Below, in pieces: positions 23,904 to 33,229 of a stretch of 50,118 bases of DNA (position 1 is its first letter; every line of letters starts with the position of its first letter). Made by a program: the position numbers and the translations under genes. The notes under the pieces are model-generated. The model ran no database searches. It was given only the letters and a program-made list of their open reading frames with translations, and had not been told where the DNA came from. Source of the DNA: CALSPH01 sp041690035 (GTDB taxonomy: Bacteria > Bacteroidota > Bacteroidia > NS11-12g > UBA955); assembly GCA_041690035.1 (NCBI GenBank), contig JBDNFC010000107.1:1-50118 (forward strand). Reading direction: 5' to 3'.

Positions 23904-25319
23904 ATGATAAAAACCACTTTTTACAAAGAAACCAAAACCAAATTTACCGAAATATTGATATTTTCAGATGCCAAATCTGCCAAAAAAGTTTTTAACGCAC
24001 AGAAAACAGACACTAAAACCAATATTTATGAGCAAATTTCTGCTAATGCAAATAGCTTTGGTATCGCAGTTACTAATGAGGATAATAATGAGCAACAGCT
24101 TGAAAAATTAAGAAAAGCAGCTAGTCAATTATTTTATAAATGCAACCATTTAGGCGAAGAAGATATTTTGGTAACCTTTGAAAAAAGCATTAATAAAAGC
24201 CAAAAGATTGCAGTATTAGAATCACTGATGCTAACAAGCTATCAATTTTTGCAGCTAAAATCTAAACCTGAAGAACTGCAATATAAAATCAAACATATTT
24301 TCATTAAAAAAGATGAACTTAAAAAAGAAGAATTAGACGAAATAAATCATTTATGCCATGCCGTTTGCAATGCTAGAGATTTAGTAAATTGGCCACAGCG
24401 CAATCAAAAAGCCACAGATTTGGCAGCAAGTTTTATATCACTAAGCAAAGAAAGTGGCTTTAGTATAGATGTGCTTAATGATACCAAAATAGCTTCATTA
24501 AAAATGGGTGGACTATTAGCTGTAAACCAAGGAAGTGAATACCCAGCTACTTTTAGCATTATGGAATGGAAGCCAAAAAAAGCAAAGAATAAAAAACCAA
24601 TTGTGCTAATTGGCAAAGGCATAGTCTATGATACAGGTGGTCTAAGTTTGAAAAGCATGCCTGGTATGCTCACAATGAAATGTGATATGCATGGCGCAGC
24701 CACAGTGGCAGGATTAATGTATGCCATTGCAAAAAATAATTTGCCGATTCACATTGTAGGCCTTGTGCCAGCCACAGACAATTGGATAAGCAGAAATAGC
24801 TATGCTCCGGGAGATGTAATCACTATGTTTGACGGCACTACAGTAGAAATATTGAATACAGATGCCGAAGGAAGACTTGTTTTAGCAGATGCATTGCATT
24901 ATGCCAAGAAGTATAAACCAGAAATGGTTTTTGATTTTGCAACCCTCACAGGTGCAGCTGTTAGAGCCATAGGCACATACGGCACCGCAATGATGGGAAA
25001 AGTTCCTGAAAATATTTTTACCGAGTTAAAAGAAGCAGGCAGTCAAACTTATGAAAGACTTGTAGAACTGCCACTTTGGCCAGAATATAGGGAAGAATTA
25101 AAATCAGAAATCGCAGATATGAGCAATTTGGGAAAAGGCGATGCGGGAGCTCAAAGTGCAGGTCAGTTTTTAGCACATTTCACCAATTATCCATGGGTGC
25201 ATTTTGATATTGCTGGCCCCTCTTTTAATGACAAAAACCACGATTACAATCCTGCTGGAGGCACAGGAGTAGGAATTAGAATGTTGTATCAATTTTTAAA
25301 AACACATTATCAATTATGA
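23904..25319 (+). CDS. pepA: leucyl aminopeptidase, M17 family
   Basis: The 471-residue cytoplasmic aminopeptidase has the two-zinc catalytic domain at residues 150-471. The metal-binding signature NTDAEGRLVLADAL and the upstream lysine/aspartate region KGIVYDTGGLSLK...MKCDMHGAA are intact, as is the ATLTGAAVRAIG helix. The N-terminal macro-like domain (1-140) is divergent, as usual. It begins a compact six-gene run and overlaps pdxA by 4 bases. The gene symbol follows the family; substrate preference is not known. Confidence 0.93.
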   Translation: MIKTTFYKETKTKFTEILIFSDAKSAKKVFNAQKTDTKTNIYEQISANANSFGIAVTNEDNNEQQLEKLRKAASQLFYKCNHLGEEDILVTFEKSINKSQKIAVLESLMLTSYQFLQLKSKPEELQYKIKHIFIKKDELKKEELDEINHLCHAVCNARDLVNWPQRNQKATDLAASFISLSKESGFSIDVLNDTKIASLKMGGLLAVNQGSEYPATFSIMEWKPKKAKNKKPIVLIGKGIVYDTGGLSLKSMPGMLTMKCDMHGAATVAGLMYAIAKNNLPIHIVGLVPATDNWISRNSYAPGDVITMFDGTTVEILNTDAEGRLVLADALHYAKKYKPEMVFDFATLTGAAVRAIGTYGTAMMGKVPENIFTELKEAGSQTYERLVELPLWPEYREELKSEIADMSNLGKGDAGAQSAGQFLAHFTNYPWVHFDIAGPSFNDKNHDYNPAGGTGVGIRMLYQFLKTHYQL

Positions 25320-26395
25320 GCGAGAAATTTTTGCTAAATATTGGCATTTCCATGGGCGACCCAAATGGTATAGGTCCAGAAATCATCATAAAAGCTTTGC
25401 AAAACGATGTGCTGCTCAACTATTTTACACCCGTAATTTTTGGCAATGCAAAAGTTTTTAATTTTTATACCAAAAAATTTGAAAACACACATTTTAGATT
25501 CAATCTGATAAAAAAGGGAGAAAGTCCTAAAGCCGGTAAAATAAATTTATTAAACACAGGCAATGAAAACTTTGAAACTAAACCAGGACAAGCAGATTCA
25601 ATGGCGGGTAATGAAGCATTTTTAGCTTTAAATGAAATGGTAGAAGCAGCTAAAAATGGTCAAATACAATGTATGGTAACAGCACCAATAGATAAAAAAC
25701 AAATCCAAAATAAGGATTTTGAATTTGCTGGACACACTGGTTTTTTAGCCCATAAATTTGAAGCAAAAAATAGCATAATGCTTTTGGCCTCAGAAGATAT
25801 AAAAGTGGGCCTGGTTACAGAACATTTACCATTAAATAAAGTGAGTGAACAGATTAATGAAGGGCTTATTATTCAAAAAATAAACACCTTAAATAATACC
25901 CTAAAAATAGATTATTCAATAACAAAGCCAAAAATTGCTGTACTTGGGCTAAATCCTCACAATGGAGACCAAGGATTAATTGGAAATGAAGAAAACACTA
26001 TTATAAAACCTGCCATTAAAGTTTGTTTTGAAGCAGGCATATTGGTTTTTGGCCCATATCCTGCAGATGGATTTTTTGGCAACAGAATTTTCAACCAATT
26101 TGATGCAGTGTTGGCAATGTATCACGATCAAGGCTTAATTCCTTTTAAGTATATTGCTTTTGAAGATGGAATAAACTATACAGGTGGCCTATCTATTGTG
26201 CGCACCTCTCCCGACCATGGCACAGGATACGATATTGCAGGCAAAGGTGTGGCCTCTGCAACTAGTTTTATAAATGCTATTTTCGAAGCCATAAATATAG
26301 CAATGAGAAGAAATGAAAACGAAGGTTTTAAATCTAATTACTTACAATTTGCTAAATTAAGACCAGAGCGATTCAAAATGGATTTTACGCTGTAA
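25316..26395 (+). CDS. pdxA: 4-hydroxythreonine-4-phosphate dehydrogenase
   Basis: The 359-residue NAD-dependent enzyme of pyridoxal-5'-phosphate synthesis (DXP-dependent route) has N-terminal GISMGDPNGIGPEI and divalent-metal histidines in FAGHTGFLAHKF and MYHDQGLIPFKY. C-terminal TSPDHGTGYDIAGKG is also present. All family motifs are intact. The start ATG overlaps the upstream stop, so it is translationally coupled to the aminopeptidase gene. Confidence 0.96.
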   Translation: MSEKFLLNIGISMGDPNGIGPEIIIKALQNDVLLNYFTPVIFGNAKVFNFYTKKFENTHFRFNLIKKGESPKAGKINLLNTGNENFETKPGQADSMAGNEAFLALNEMVEAAKNGQIQCMVTAPIDKKQIQNKDFEFAGHTGFLAHKFEAKNSIMLLASEDIKVGLVTEHLPLNKVSEQINEGLIIQKINTLNNTLKIDYSITKPKIAVLGLNPHNGDQGLIGNEENTIIKPAIKVCFEAGILVFGPYPADGFFGNRIFNQFDAVLAMYHDQGLIPFKYIAFEDGINYTGGLSIVRTSPDHGTGYDIAGKGVASATSFINAIFEAINIAMRRNENEGFKSNYLQFAKLRPERFKMDFTL

Positions 26396-26436
26396 AATAA
26401 TTCTTACCTTATCTTTTATTTTTAAAAATTCAACTA

Positions 26437-27642
26437 TTGAAAATTTCTTTTTACATAGCATTTAGGTATTTTTTGTCTAAAAAATCAACCCAAGCCATCA
26501 ATATTATTGCCGGTATTAGTCTTGTTGGATTTGCAATTGGTGTTTTTGCCATGATAGTTGTGCTTTCTACAATGAATGGATTTGAAAAACTTGTTTTTGG
26601 AATGTACAATGATTTTAACCCAGCAGTTAGAATTATGCCAAAAATTGGAAAGGTTATGCCTATAAATCCAAAAGTAGAGGCTTATATTAAAGAAAATTTT
26701 AAGAATGCAAGTATATCAGCAACTTTAGAGGATAATGCATCTTGTGAATACGGCAATTTTCAATATATATGCAGGATAAAAGGCGTAGAGCAAAGCTATG
26801 CAGAACAAGCAAATTTACAAAAACACCTTATTAATGGAGAAATACCTTCTTTTACCTCAGCAGATAGTAATACAAGCATGTTAGGACAAGGAGTAGATTA
26901 TAAACTTGCTGCCTTAGTTACTGATCCAAATTGTTATATAAAAATAAATGCGCCTAAAAGAATCTCGCCTTCAATTGATAACCAAGACGATATACATATT
27001 AGCTATACAAAACCAATTGGTGTCTTTTCATACGATGATGCCATAAATAATAAATATATTTTAGTCTCATTGCCTTTTGCTCAGCAATTATTTGAAAGAA
27101 CTGGAGAAATCAGTTCTTATGAAATTTATATTAATGACAACAAACATATTGAGAAATATTATCAATTAATAAAAAATAAGTTTGGCAACCAATACGAAAT
27201 TAAAACAAGATATATGCTCAATGAGAGTCTTTACAGAATGTTTAAAACAGAAAAATGGTTCACTTTTGCCATTTTATCCTTTGTACTCATCATTGTATCA
27301 TTTAATCTTATGGGTTCACTAACTTTATTGGTTATTGAAAAAAAAGGAGATATTAAAATTATGAAAAGCATGGGTATGACCACCACACAAGTAAGAAATA
27401 TCTTTTTTTTAGAAGGTATTATTATCAGTTTTTTTGGAACAATCATAGGACTTTTATTGGGTTTAACATTTTGTGCATTACAGATTAAATATGGCTTTAT
27501 AAGTATTTCGGGGGCAATTGTAGATAGTTATCCAATGTATATAAATTATTCAGATGTGGCATTATCTTTGATTACAGCATTAATAATTGGTGTTTTTGCG
27601 GCTATATATCCTGCAAAAAAAGCGAGTAAAGTAAATGTATAA
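26437..27642 (+). CDS. LolC/LolE-like FtsX-domain ABC permease
   Basis: This 401-residue permease has an N-terminal transmembrane helix (INIIAGISLVGFAIGVFAMIV), a large periplasmic domain (about 65-265) and three C-terminal helices. The FtsX region begins near FTFAILSFVLIIVSFNLMGS. The opening FYIAFRYFLSKKSTQAIN is typical of LolC/LolE-type lipoprotein-release permeases in Bacteroidota. Transported substrate and ATPase partner are not shown here. The start is TTG 26437, since no ATG is suitably placed. The C-terminus stops soon after YPAKKASKVNV and overlaps the next gene by 8 bases. Confidence 0.85.
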   Translation: MKISFYIAFRYFLSKKSTQAINIIAGISLVGFAIGVFAMIVVLSTMNGFEKLVFGMYNDFNPAVRIMPKIGKVMPINPKVEAYIKENFKNASISATLEDNASCEYGNFQYICRIKGVEQSYAEQANLQKHLINGEIPSFTSADSNTSMLGQGVDYKLAALVTDPNCYIKINAPKRISPSIDNQDDIHISYTKPIGVFSYDDAINNKYILVSLPFAQQLFERTGEISSYEIYINDNKHIEKYYQLIKNKFGNQYEIKTRYMLNESLYRMFKTEKWFTFAILSFVLIIVSFNLMGSLTLLVIEKKGDIKIMKSMGMTTTQVRNIFFLEGIIISFFGTIIGLLLGLTFCALQIKYGFISISGAIVDSYPMYINYSDVALSLITALIIGVFAAIYPAKKASKVNV

Positions 27643-28702
27643 AAAAATATTAATCATAGCAATGTTTGCTGCTGGCAAATTTGGCAATTGTCAAAGCTTT
27701 ATTGAAATGCAATTGCGTTTTGATAGGGTTAACAATGCCATGAAATCTTCCGATAATAGTATGCGAGAAGCCTTTGCAGAAGCAAATATTGCCTACCCTC
27801 CAAAATATATTTATTGGCGAGCATTTAAAACAGAAAAAGAATTAGAACTTTGGGCAGGAGACGACCCCTACAAGCCACATAAATTGATAAAAACATATCA
27901 GGTATGCAGGCTTTCTGGCACATTGGGATTCAAACACCATGAAGGCGATGAGCAAATACCAGAAGGACTTTATTTTATAAATCATTACAATCCTTTTAGC
28001 AGTTATCACCTATCCTTTAGAGTATCATACCCCAATGGTGTAGATAGTTTTTGGGGAGATAGAAAAAGTTTAGGTGGCCAAATTTACATTCATGGCCAAT
28101 GTGAAACAATTGGATGTTTACCAATGACAGACTCTATCATGCAGGAAATTTATTGGATAAGCATTCAGGCGCAGAGCTGGCAAGGATTTGGCGCAAAAGT
28201 GCCAATTCATATTTTCCCGTATAGGCCTATAAATGAAAAAATAGCATTGAACAGCAATTATTGGTTAATAGAAGCACAAAAATATTCCCCAAGATGGAAA
28301 AATCTATTTTACGCGCACGAACATTTTGAGCGGAAACATTTTCCCGGCAGGGCATATCATAATGGCAATGGGTATTATTTATTAGATACAATAGCACCAA
28401 AAATAACTAAAAAACTTCCACCAATTTATTGGAATCCAGTGATAAAATATCCTTTAAAAAGCGACACCCCACTAGAAATGATGCGCCTAGCTAGGTATCT
28501 TAAACCCATAAAACAGATAAATTATTCTTATGTCGTAGCGCTAAATAAACTTGCTATAGAAACAGGCATAAATTATAGATTAGAATCTAAATATGTTGAA
28601 ATATTGCCCGACCCTGGAGAGTTTAGACCCTTTAATGCTCCAAAGCGTTATAAAAAAATAATAGATACCGTTTATGTTGAACTCAATCCTAAAAAATTAT
28701 AA
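27635..28702 (+). CDS. L,D-transpeptidase family protein (YkuD/YafK type)
   Basis: The 355-residue protein has a short N-terminal hydrophobic signal and a catalytic YkuD domain. H153 and C161 lie in YIHGQCETIGCLPMTD, the arrangement of YafK-like murein L,D-transpeptidases, and GLYFINHYNPFSSYHLSFRV precedes it. YafK/DpaA relatives cleave or form links to peptidoglycan, for example detaching Braun lipoprotein, so an envelope role is expected. The C-terminal 120 residues are specific to this Bacteroidota group. It ends directly before pth (stop TAA followed at once by ATG). Confidence 0.88.
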   Translation: MYKKILIIAMFAAGKFGNCQSFIEMQLRFDRVNNAMKSSDNSMREAFAEANIAYPPKYIYWRAFKTEKELELWAGDDPYKPHKLIKTYQVCRLSGTLGFKHHEGDEQIPEGLYFINHYNPFSSYHLSFRVSYPNGVDSFWGDRKSLGGQIYIHGQCETIGCLPMTDSIMQEIYWISIQAQSWQGFGAKVPIHIFPYRPINEKIALNSNYWLIEAQKYSPRWKNLFYAHEHFERKHFPGRAYHNGNGYYLLDTIAPKITKKLPPIYWNPVIKYPLKSDTPLEMMRLARYLKPIKQINYSYVVALNKLAIETGINYRLESKYVEILPDPGEFRPFNAPKRYKKIIDTVYVELNPKKL

Positions 28703-29269
28703 ATGAAAATACTTATTGTAGGACTTGGCAATATTGGTGAAGAATATAAGGATACTCGGCATAATATCGGTTTTAATATTGTAAATGAATTTGCTGCTCA
28801 ATTTGAAACTAAATTTGAAGAAGCAAAATATGGAAAACTGGCAGAAATAAAATATGCAGGCAAGCATCTTTATATCCTAAAACCCAATACCTACATGAAT
28901 TTAAGCGGAAAAGCATACCAATACTATTTGCAACTACTAAATATATCTCCGCTAGAATCATTGATTATTGTAGATGACCTAGCACTGCCTTTGGGCAAAT
29001 TAAGGCTAAAAGGCAATGGCGGAAGTGCGGGCCATAATGGACTAAAAAGTATTTCTGATTTACTTGGGCATCAAAACTATCCGCGCTTGCGATTTGGTAT
29101 TGGCAATAATTTTTCTCCAGGCCGTCAAGTAGAATTTGTATTAGGCAAATGGAAAAAAGAAGAGCAAACAGAAGTAACAATATCAACAAAAGAAGCAGTG
29201 GATGCAATCTTGTTTTATGTAAAAAATGGACTAAATAATAGTATGACTAAATATAATCAGACATTGTAA
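28703..29269 (+). CDS. pth: peptidyl-tRNA hydrolase
   Basis: The 188-residue enzyme recycles peptidyl-tRNA released from stalled ribosomes. Conserved residues are N10 and H20 (GLGNIGEEYKDTRHNIGF), N66 (TYMNLSG), the aspartate of VDDLALP (D91/D92) and N112 (GSAGHNGLKSI). Length and order match E. coli Pth. It starts immediately after the upstream stop and is followed after 3 bases by the thioesterase gene. Confidence 0.96.
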   Translation: MKILIVGLGNIGEEYKDTRHNIGFNIVNEFAAQFETKFEEAKYGKLAEIKYAGKHLYILKPNTYMNLSGKAYQYYLQLLNISPLESLIIVDDLALPLGKLRLKGNGGSAGHNGLKSISDLLGHQNYPRLRFGIGNNFSPGRQVEFVLGKWKKEEQTEVTISTKEAVDAILFYVKNGLNNSMTKYNQTL

Positions 29270-29272
29270 ATT

Positions 29273-29650
29273 ATGCTAGAAACCACCCCCCACACTATTA
29301 TTTTAGCAGTGCGCGATTATGAGCTAGATTTTCAAGGAATTGTAAATAATTCTGTCTACTTTAATTACCTAGAACATGCCCGCCATGTATTTCTGAAAGA
29401 AAAAAATATTGATGTCAATGCCCTTTTTAAGGATGGAAAAGCAGCTATTGTAGTCACTGCAACGCTACAATATAAATCTCCATTGCAAACAGGAGATACT
29501 TTTGAAATACAGACCACTGTTTCATCTTTAAGTATTTTTAAGGCTGTTTTTAAGCAGAAAATAGTTAGAAAAGAAGATAATAAAATTATACTTGAAGCAG
29601 AAATTATTTCTGCAATAATTGATAAAATACTAAAAAGCCTCAAGCCATAG
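29273..29650 (+). CDS. hotdog-fold acyl-CoA thioesterase (YbgC/4HBT type)
   Basis: This 125-residue single hotdog domain has VRDYELDFQGIVNNSVYFNY carrying the catalytic-region aspartate and the long helix start of the YbgC/4-hydroxybenzoyl-CoA thioesterase group. TLQYKSPLQTGDTFEIQTTV provides the central strands. Substrate unknown. It is the last gene of the plus-strand run that begins with the M17 peptidase. The 159 bases downstream, up to the convergent DUF4249 gene, contain nothing I can name. Confidence 0.85.
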   Translation: MLETTPHTIILAVRDYELDFQGIVNNSVYFNYLEHARHVFLKEKNIDVNALFKDGKAAIVVTATLQYKSPLQTGDTFEIQTTVSSLSIFKAVFKQKIVRKEDNKIILEAEIISAIIDKILKSLKP

Positions 29651-29809
29651 ATATGCTCTTTTTTTAGCACATTTTTAGTTAAATTTTAGCGTAACAAAAA
29701 AGACAAAACCTACAGATGCACTATTTTTATAGATCAACTATTGTGCCTCCTTTATCTCAAGAAAGTCTAATTTGGCCACCGCTATTTAAACCTAAATTCT
29801 CTTCCTTGA

Positions 29810-30679
29810 TTATTCTGTAATAATTGCTGTTCTGATTTTTGACTCTCCAATTACAAAAAAGCCATTGGCCTTATTTTTACTGCTTCTGCTTTGATTTATG
29901 ATATTGCTTGGAACATTTGCAGGCGGAGTTGCAAAAAGTCCTTGATTATTAATTTGTTCTGCTGCCAATCTTAGAAATAAGAAAAACTCATTGGAAATAC
30001 CTAGTATTTCAACAGTAATTTTATCGTTTAACCTATAAGGATTTTCTCCATCATTCAAGTTTAACCTTCTGATAGGCACAATAAATTCTATTCCGTCATA
30101 ATTTGCACCTGGGCTAAATGATGCATCATATGCAATATTAATATTGCTAGGCTTGCCTAAAAATGAGTCATTCTTATAGGTTCTTATCCAATAGGTATTG
30201 CCTAACCCTACTAAATCATTTCCCATAAATTCTGCCTCATACCTTTCTACACTAAACGAAGTAGCAGGCCTTTTTTCCCATAAGATGGTGTCTATATTAG
30301 CAGCTGCCGCCATGTTAGATATACTTAAAAAGGTATCTAAGCCAGTAATAATAATTAACCCATAATTTTCGCCTATTCTGTTAAAATCTGCACCGTCTGG
30401 ATACACATATCTTCCTGGCCCTGACTCTGTAAAAAAATAGGGAAAACTATCTGCATCCAACAATATCACTGTAGCACCAATTATTGGTGGATTAGATCCC
30501 CTGTCATCAAAATACCCTATGGTTTGCGACAATCTGATGGTTTGCACTCCAGGTTGATTTGTTATTACTGCATCAACCACCAATTCTTTTTTATCGGGAT
30601 TTAGCTTCACATCTATTACATCCTCGCAACTGCAAAAAAATGTAGCAATAATGGCAATTATAAATATTGATTTATTCAT
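29810..30679 (-). CDS. DUF4249 lipoprotein, TonB-receptor partner
   Basis: The 289-residue lipoprotein (lipobox FFCSC, Cys18, then EDVIDVKL) has a beta-rich body: ELVVDAVITNQPGVQTIRLSQT near the start, PIIGATVILLD, then the C-terminal region with NDEFF-type strands. This matches DUF4249 proteins, which in Bacteroidota are encoded directly after a TonB-dependent receptor and probably sit at the outer membrane as its accessory. It starts 11 bases after the receptor gene. The transported substrate is unknown. Confidence 0.85.
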   Translation of the reverse strand: MNKSIFIIAIIATFFCSCEDVIDVKLNPDKKELVVDAVITNQPGVQTIRLSQTIGYFDDRGSNPPIIGATVILLDADSFPYFFTESGPGRYVYPDGADFNRIGENYGLIIITGLDTFLSISNMAAAANIDTILWEKRPATSFSVERYEAEFMGNDLVGLGNTYWIRTYKNDSFLGKPSNINIAYDASFSPGANYDGIEFIVPIRRLNLNDGENPYRLNDKITVEILGISNEFFLFLRLAAEQINNQGLFATPPANVPSNIINQSRSSKNKANGFFVIGESKIRTAIITE

Positions 30680-30690
30680 TGTATTTTTAT

Positions 30691-33072
30691 TTAAAATTTA
30701 AAATTATAGGTAATACTTGGCACTATACTTCCAATAACAGAAAATCGGATGGCCTCATTTTTTACTGCACCCAATGCAGCAGGGTTTCTAAAATAAATGC
30801 TGAAAGGATTGCGTTTATTATATACATTATATGCACCAAATACAATTTCGTGATTCCATTTTCTGTCTTTTTTAGGCTTGCCCAATTCATGGATGGCACT
30901 TATATCTAAACGATGATAAGCAGGTATTCTTACATCATTTCTGCTGTTTAACGCATTGTGAGGAATACTATATCCCTGCACAGCATATTGACTTGTTGGA
31001 AAAGTAGCAGGTGTTCCACTTTGATAAGTAAAAGTGCTTGATACTGTCCAACGTGGATTAAATTCATAGCTTGCCACAATATTTATATTATGAGGCCTGT
31101 CAAACCTAGATGGAAAATAATTATTGTTATTAATTCCTTTTACAAGCAACTCTGTTCTTGCAAGGGTATAGCTTATCCAACCAGTAAATTTACCGCTGTT
31201 CTTCTTAATGAAAAATTCTGCTCCATATGCCCTTCCTGTGCCAAAAAGTAATTCTCCTTCTACCCTTTCATTCAACAGCAAATCTGCCCCATCTATATAA
31301 TTAATCTGATTTTGAAGCCACTTATAATAAATCTCTGTACTAAATTCAAACAATACTTTCTTACCAAAATTTCTAAAATACCCAACAGCTATTTGATCTG
31401 CCAATTCTGGTTTAATATTATTAGTTGTTGGCAACCATACATCTAAAGGCACACTTGCAGTGGTGTTAGAAATTAGGTGAATATACTGTGCCATTCTGTT
31501 ATATGAACCTTTTAAACTGCTTAGTTCGTTTATTTGATACTTTATTGCTGCCCTAGGTTCAAAATTCCAATAATTGGCAATAGATTTTCGTCTGCCAAAA
31601 GAATCTACCCTTAGCAATGGTTTTGGCTGATTGAGCCTATCTTCTGGATTTTCTCCGTAATAATATGCCTTACCAGAGCCCCGATAGCTAAATTGAGATA
31701 TCCTTAAACCCAATTTAACATTCACTTTTTTATTTATTCTAAAGTCATCATCTATATAAATACCCGACTCCTGCGCATATTTATTTGGCAAACTAAAATC
31801 AAAACTTGTACCATTGCTTTGAGAAGCAACTGCTGTACCTGGTCTAAAATCATAAATTATAGTCATGGCACCAAAATCTAAGGTATGTTTATTATTTAAA
31901 AAATAATTAAAATCTCCTTTTACACTGTAATTGGTGATATCAGAATTCCAATCAAAACGACTGTTGCCACTGCCAAAAATAATGCGATAATCATATTTGC
32001 TGTAAATAGCTGTGGCGTTTAAAAACAATTTAGAATTAAAAATATGATTCCAACGCGCTGTGAGGGTTTGGCTACCCCAATCAAAATTAAAAGCCCCAGG
32101 AAAGCCAAATTTATCTCGGCCAAAATAAGAACTTATAAACACCCTGTCTAAAGGGCTAAATACATAATTTACTTTGGCTGTTATATCCCAAAAGTTAAAT
32201 ACTGCATCTTTAAGATCTGTTGGTAAAAATGGTTTTGCCAGCACATCTATATAGCTTCTGCGCGCTGCCAAAACAAAAGAAGACTTGTCTTTAATCAATG
32301 GTCCTTCTATCGCAATTCTGCTAAATATTGCGCCTATCCCACCTGCACCTTGAAACTTTTTAAGATTTCCTTCTTTACTTCGCACATCTAATACAGATGA
32401 TAACCGACCACCATAAGCAGCAGGAATACCTCCTTTTACCAAAGTAACATTGCGCACTGCATCTGGATTAAACACTGAAAAAAAACCAAAGAGGTGTGAT
32501 GAATTAAAAACTGGTGCTTCATCTAATAAAACAAGGTTCTGATCTATATTTCCACCCCTTACATTAAAACCACTTGCCCCCTCGCCAACAGTAGAAACGC
32601 CTGGCAATAATTGCAAACTACGCACTATATCTACTTCTCCCAATAATGCAGGTATCTTTTTTATTTGCCCAATATCTAGCTTATTGGTAGACATTTCTAC
32701 CTTTTGTACATCCTCTCCGTCTTTTTTTCCTTTTAATACTACCGTGCCTAAGGTGGTGATTTTTTTTGCTAAAAGTATGTCTAGCTTAATATTGGCATCT
32801 ACTACTTTTACGACAATGGTTTGTGTGTTATAACCCGGCATCATTACACGCAACTTATATTCTCCTGGTGAAACTGCAAGTGAATAAAATCCATAATTAT
32901 TAGGATAAGCATCTAAAAACTTGCCATTTATGAAAGTGCTTACCATAGCATTTTGAAGTGTTTCAGAACTTGAACTATCTTTTATAACCCCACTAATAGA
33001 AAAGGTTTGCGCGTAAATAATTATAGAAAAAAAAGAAGCTAAAAAAGTCAGTAATATTTTTTTCTGTTGCAT
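30691..33072 (-). CDS. TonB-dependent outer-membrane receptor
   Basis: The 793-residue receptor has a signal peptide (1-21) and a carboxypeptidase-regulatory-like domain (22-100: FSISGVIKDSSSSETLQNAM). The plug domain (about 115-230) contains GASGFNVRGGNIDQNLVLLDEAP split over its strands and VKGGIPAAYGGRLSSVLD. A 22-strand barrel follows, ending SIVPSITYNFKF with terminal Phe. It is of the non-SusC type that pairs with DUF4249 rather than SusD. No substrate-specific gene is adjacent. A TAAATTTG box lies 18 bases upstream of the ATG. Confidence 0.93.
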   Translation of the reverse strand: MQQKKILLTFLASFFSIIIYAQTFSISGVIKDSSSSETLQNAMVSTFINGKFLDAYPNNYGFYSLAVSPGEYKLRVMMPGYNTQTIVVKVVDANIKLDILLAKKITTLGTVVLKGKKDGEDVQKVEMSTNKLDIGQIKKIPALLGEVDIVRSLQLLPGVSTVGEGASGFNVRGGNIDQNLVLLDEAPVFNSSHLFGFFSVFNPDAVRNVTLVKGGIPAAYGGRLSSVLDVRSKEGNLKKFQGAGGIGAIFSRIAIEGPLIKDKSSFVLAARRSYIDVLAKPFLPTDLKDAVFNFWDITAKVNYVFSPLDRVFISSYFGRDKFGFPGAFNFDWGSQTLTARWNHIFNSKLFLNATAIYSKYDYRIIFGSGNSRFDWNSDITNYSVKGDFNYFLNNKHTLDFGAMTIIYDFRPGTAVASQSNGTSFDFSLPNKYAQESGIYIDDDFRINKKVNVKLGLRISQFSYRGSGKAYYYGENPEDRLNQPKPLLRVDSFGRRKSIANYWNFEPRAAIKYQINELSSLKGSYNRMAQYIHLISNTTASVPLDVWLPTTNNIKPELADQIAVGYFRNFGKKVLFEFSTEIYYKWLQNQINYIDGADLLLNERVEGELLFGTGRAYGAEFFIKKNSGKFTGWISYTLARTELLVKGINNNNYFPSRFDRPHNINIVASYEFNPRWTVSSTFTYQSGTPATFPTSQYAVQGYSIPHNALNSRNDVRIPAYHRLDISAIHELGKPKKDRKWNHEIVFGAYNVYNKRNPFSIYFRNPAALGAVKNEAIRFSVIGSIVPSITYNFKF

Positions 33073-33089
33073 GTGGTTTTAAAAAGTTG

Positions 33090-33097
33090 CAAATTTA
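33090..33097 (-). promoter_or_regulatory. -7 box TAAATTTG upstream of the TonB receptor
   Basis: The minus strand reads TAAATTTG, matching TAnnTTTG, 17 bases before the receptor ATG. The -33 half is unclear. Confidence 0.4.
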
Positions 33098-33229
33098 GCT
33101 AAATCAATTTACAAGATATGCGTATGGTTGATGTAAGAATACATTTAATCGATATACAAAATTAAACACCAGTAAGAATAAAATGTTTTAAATTTCAATA
33201 CAAAGTGTAGTCCATTTGAATCTACAAAT

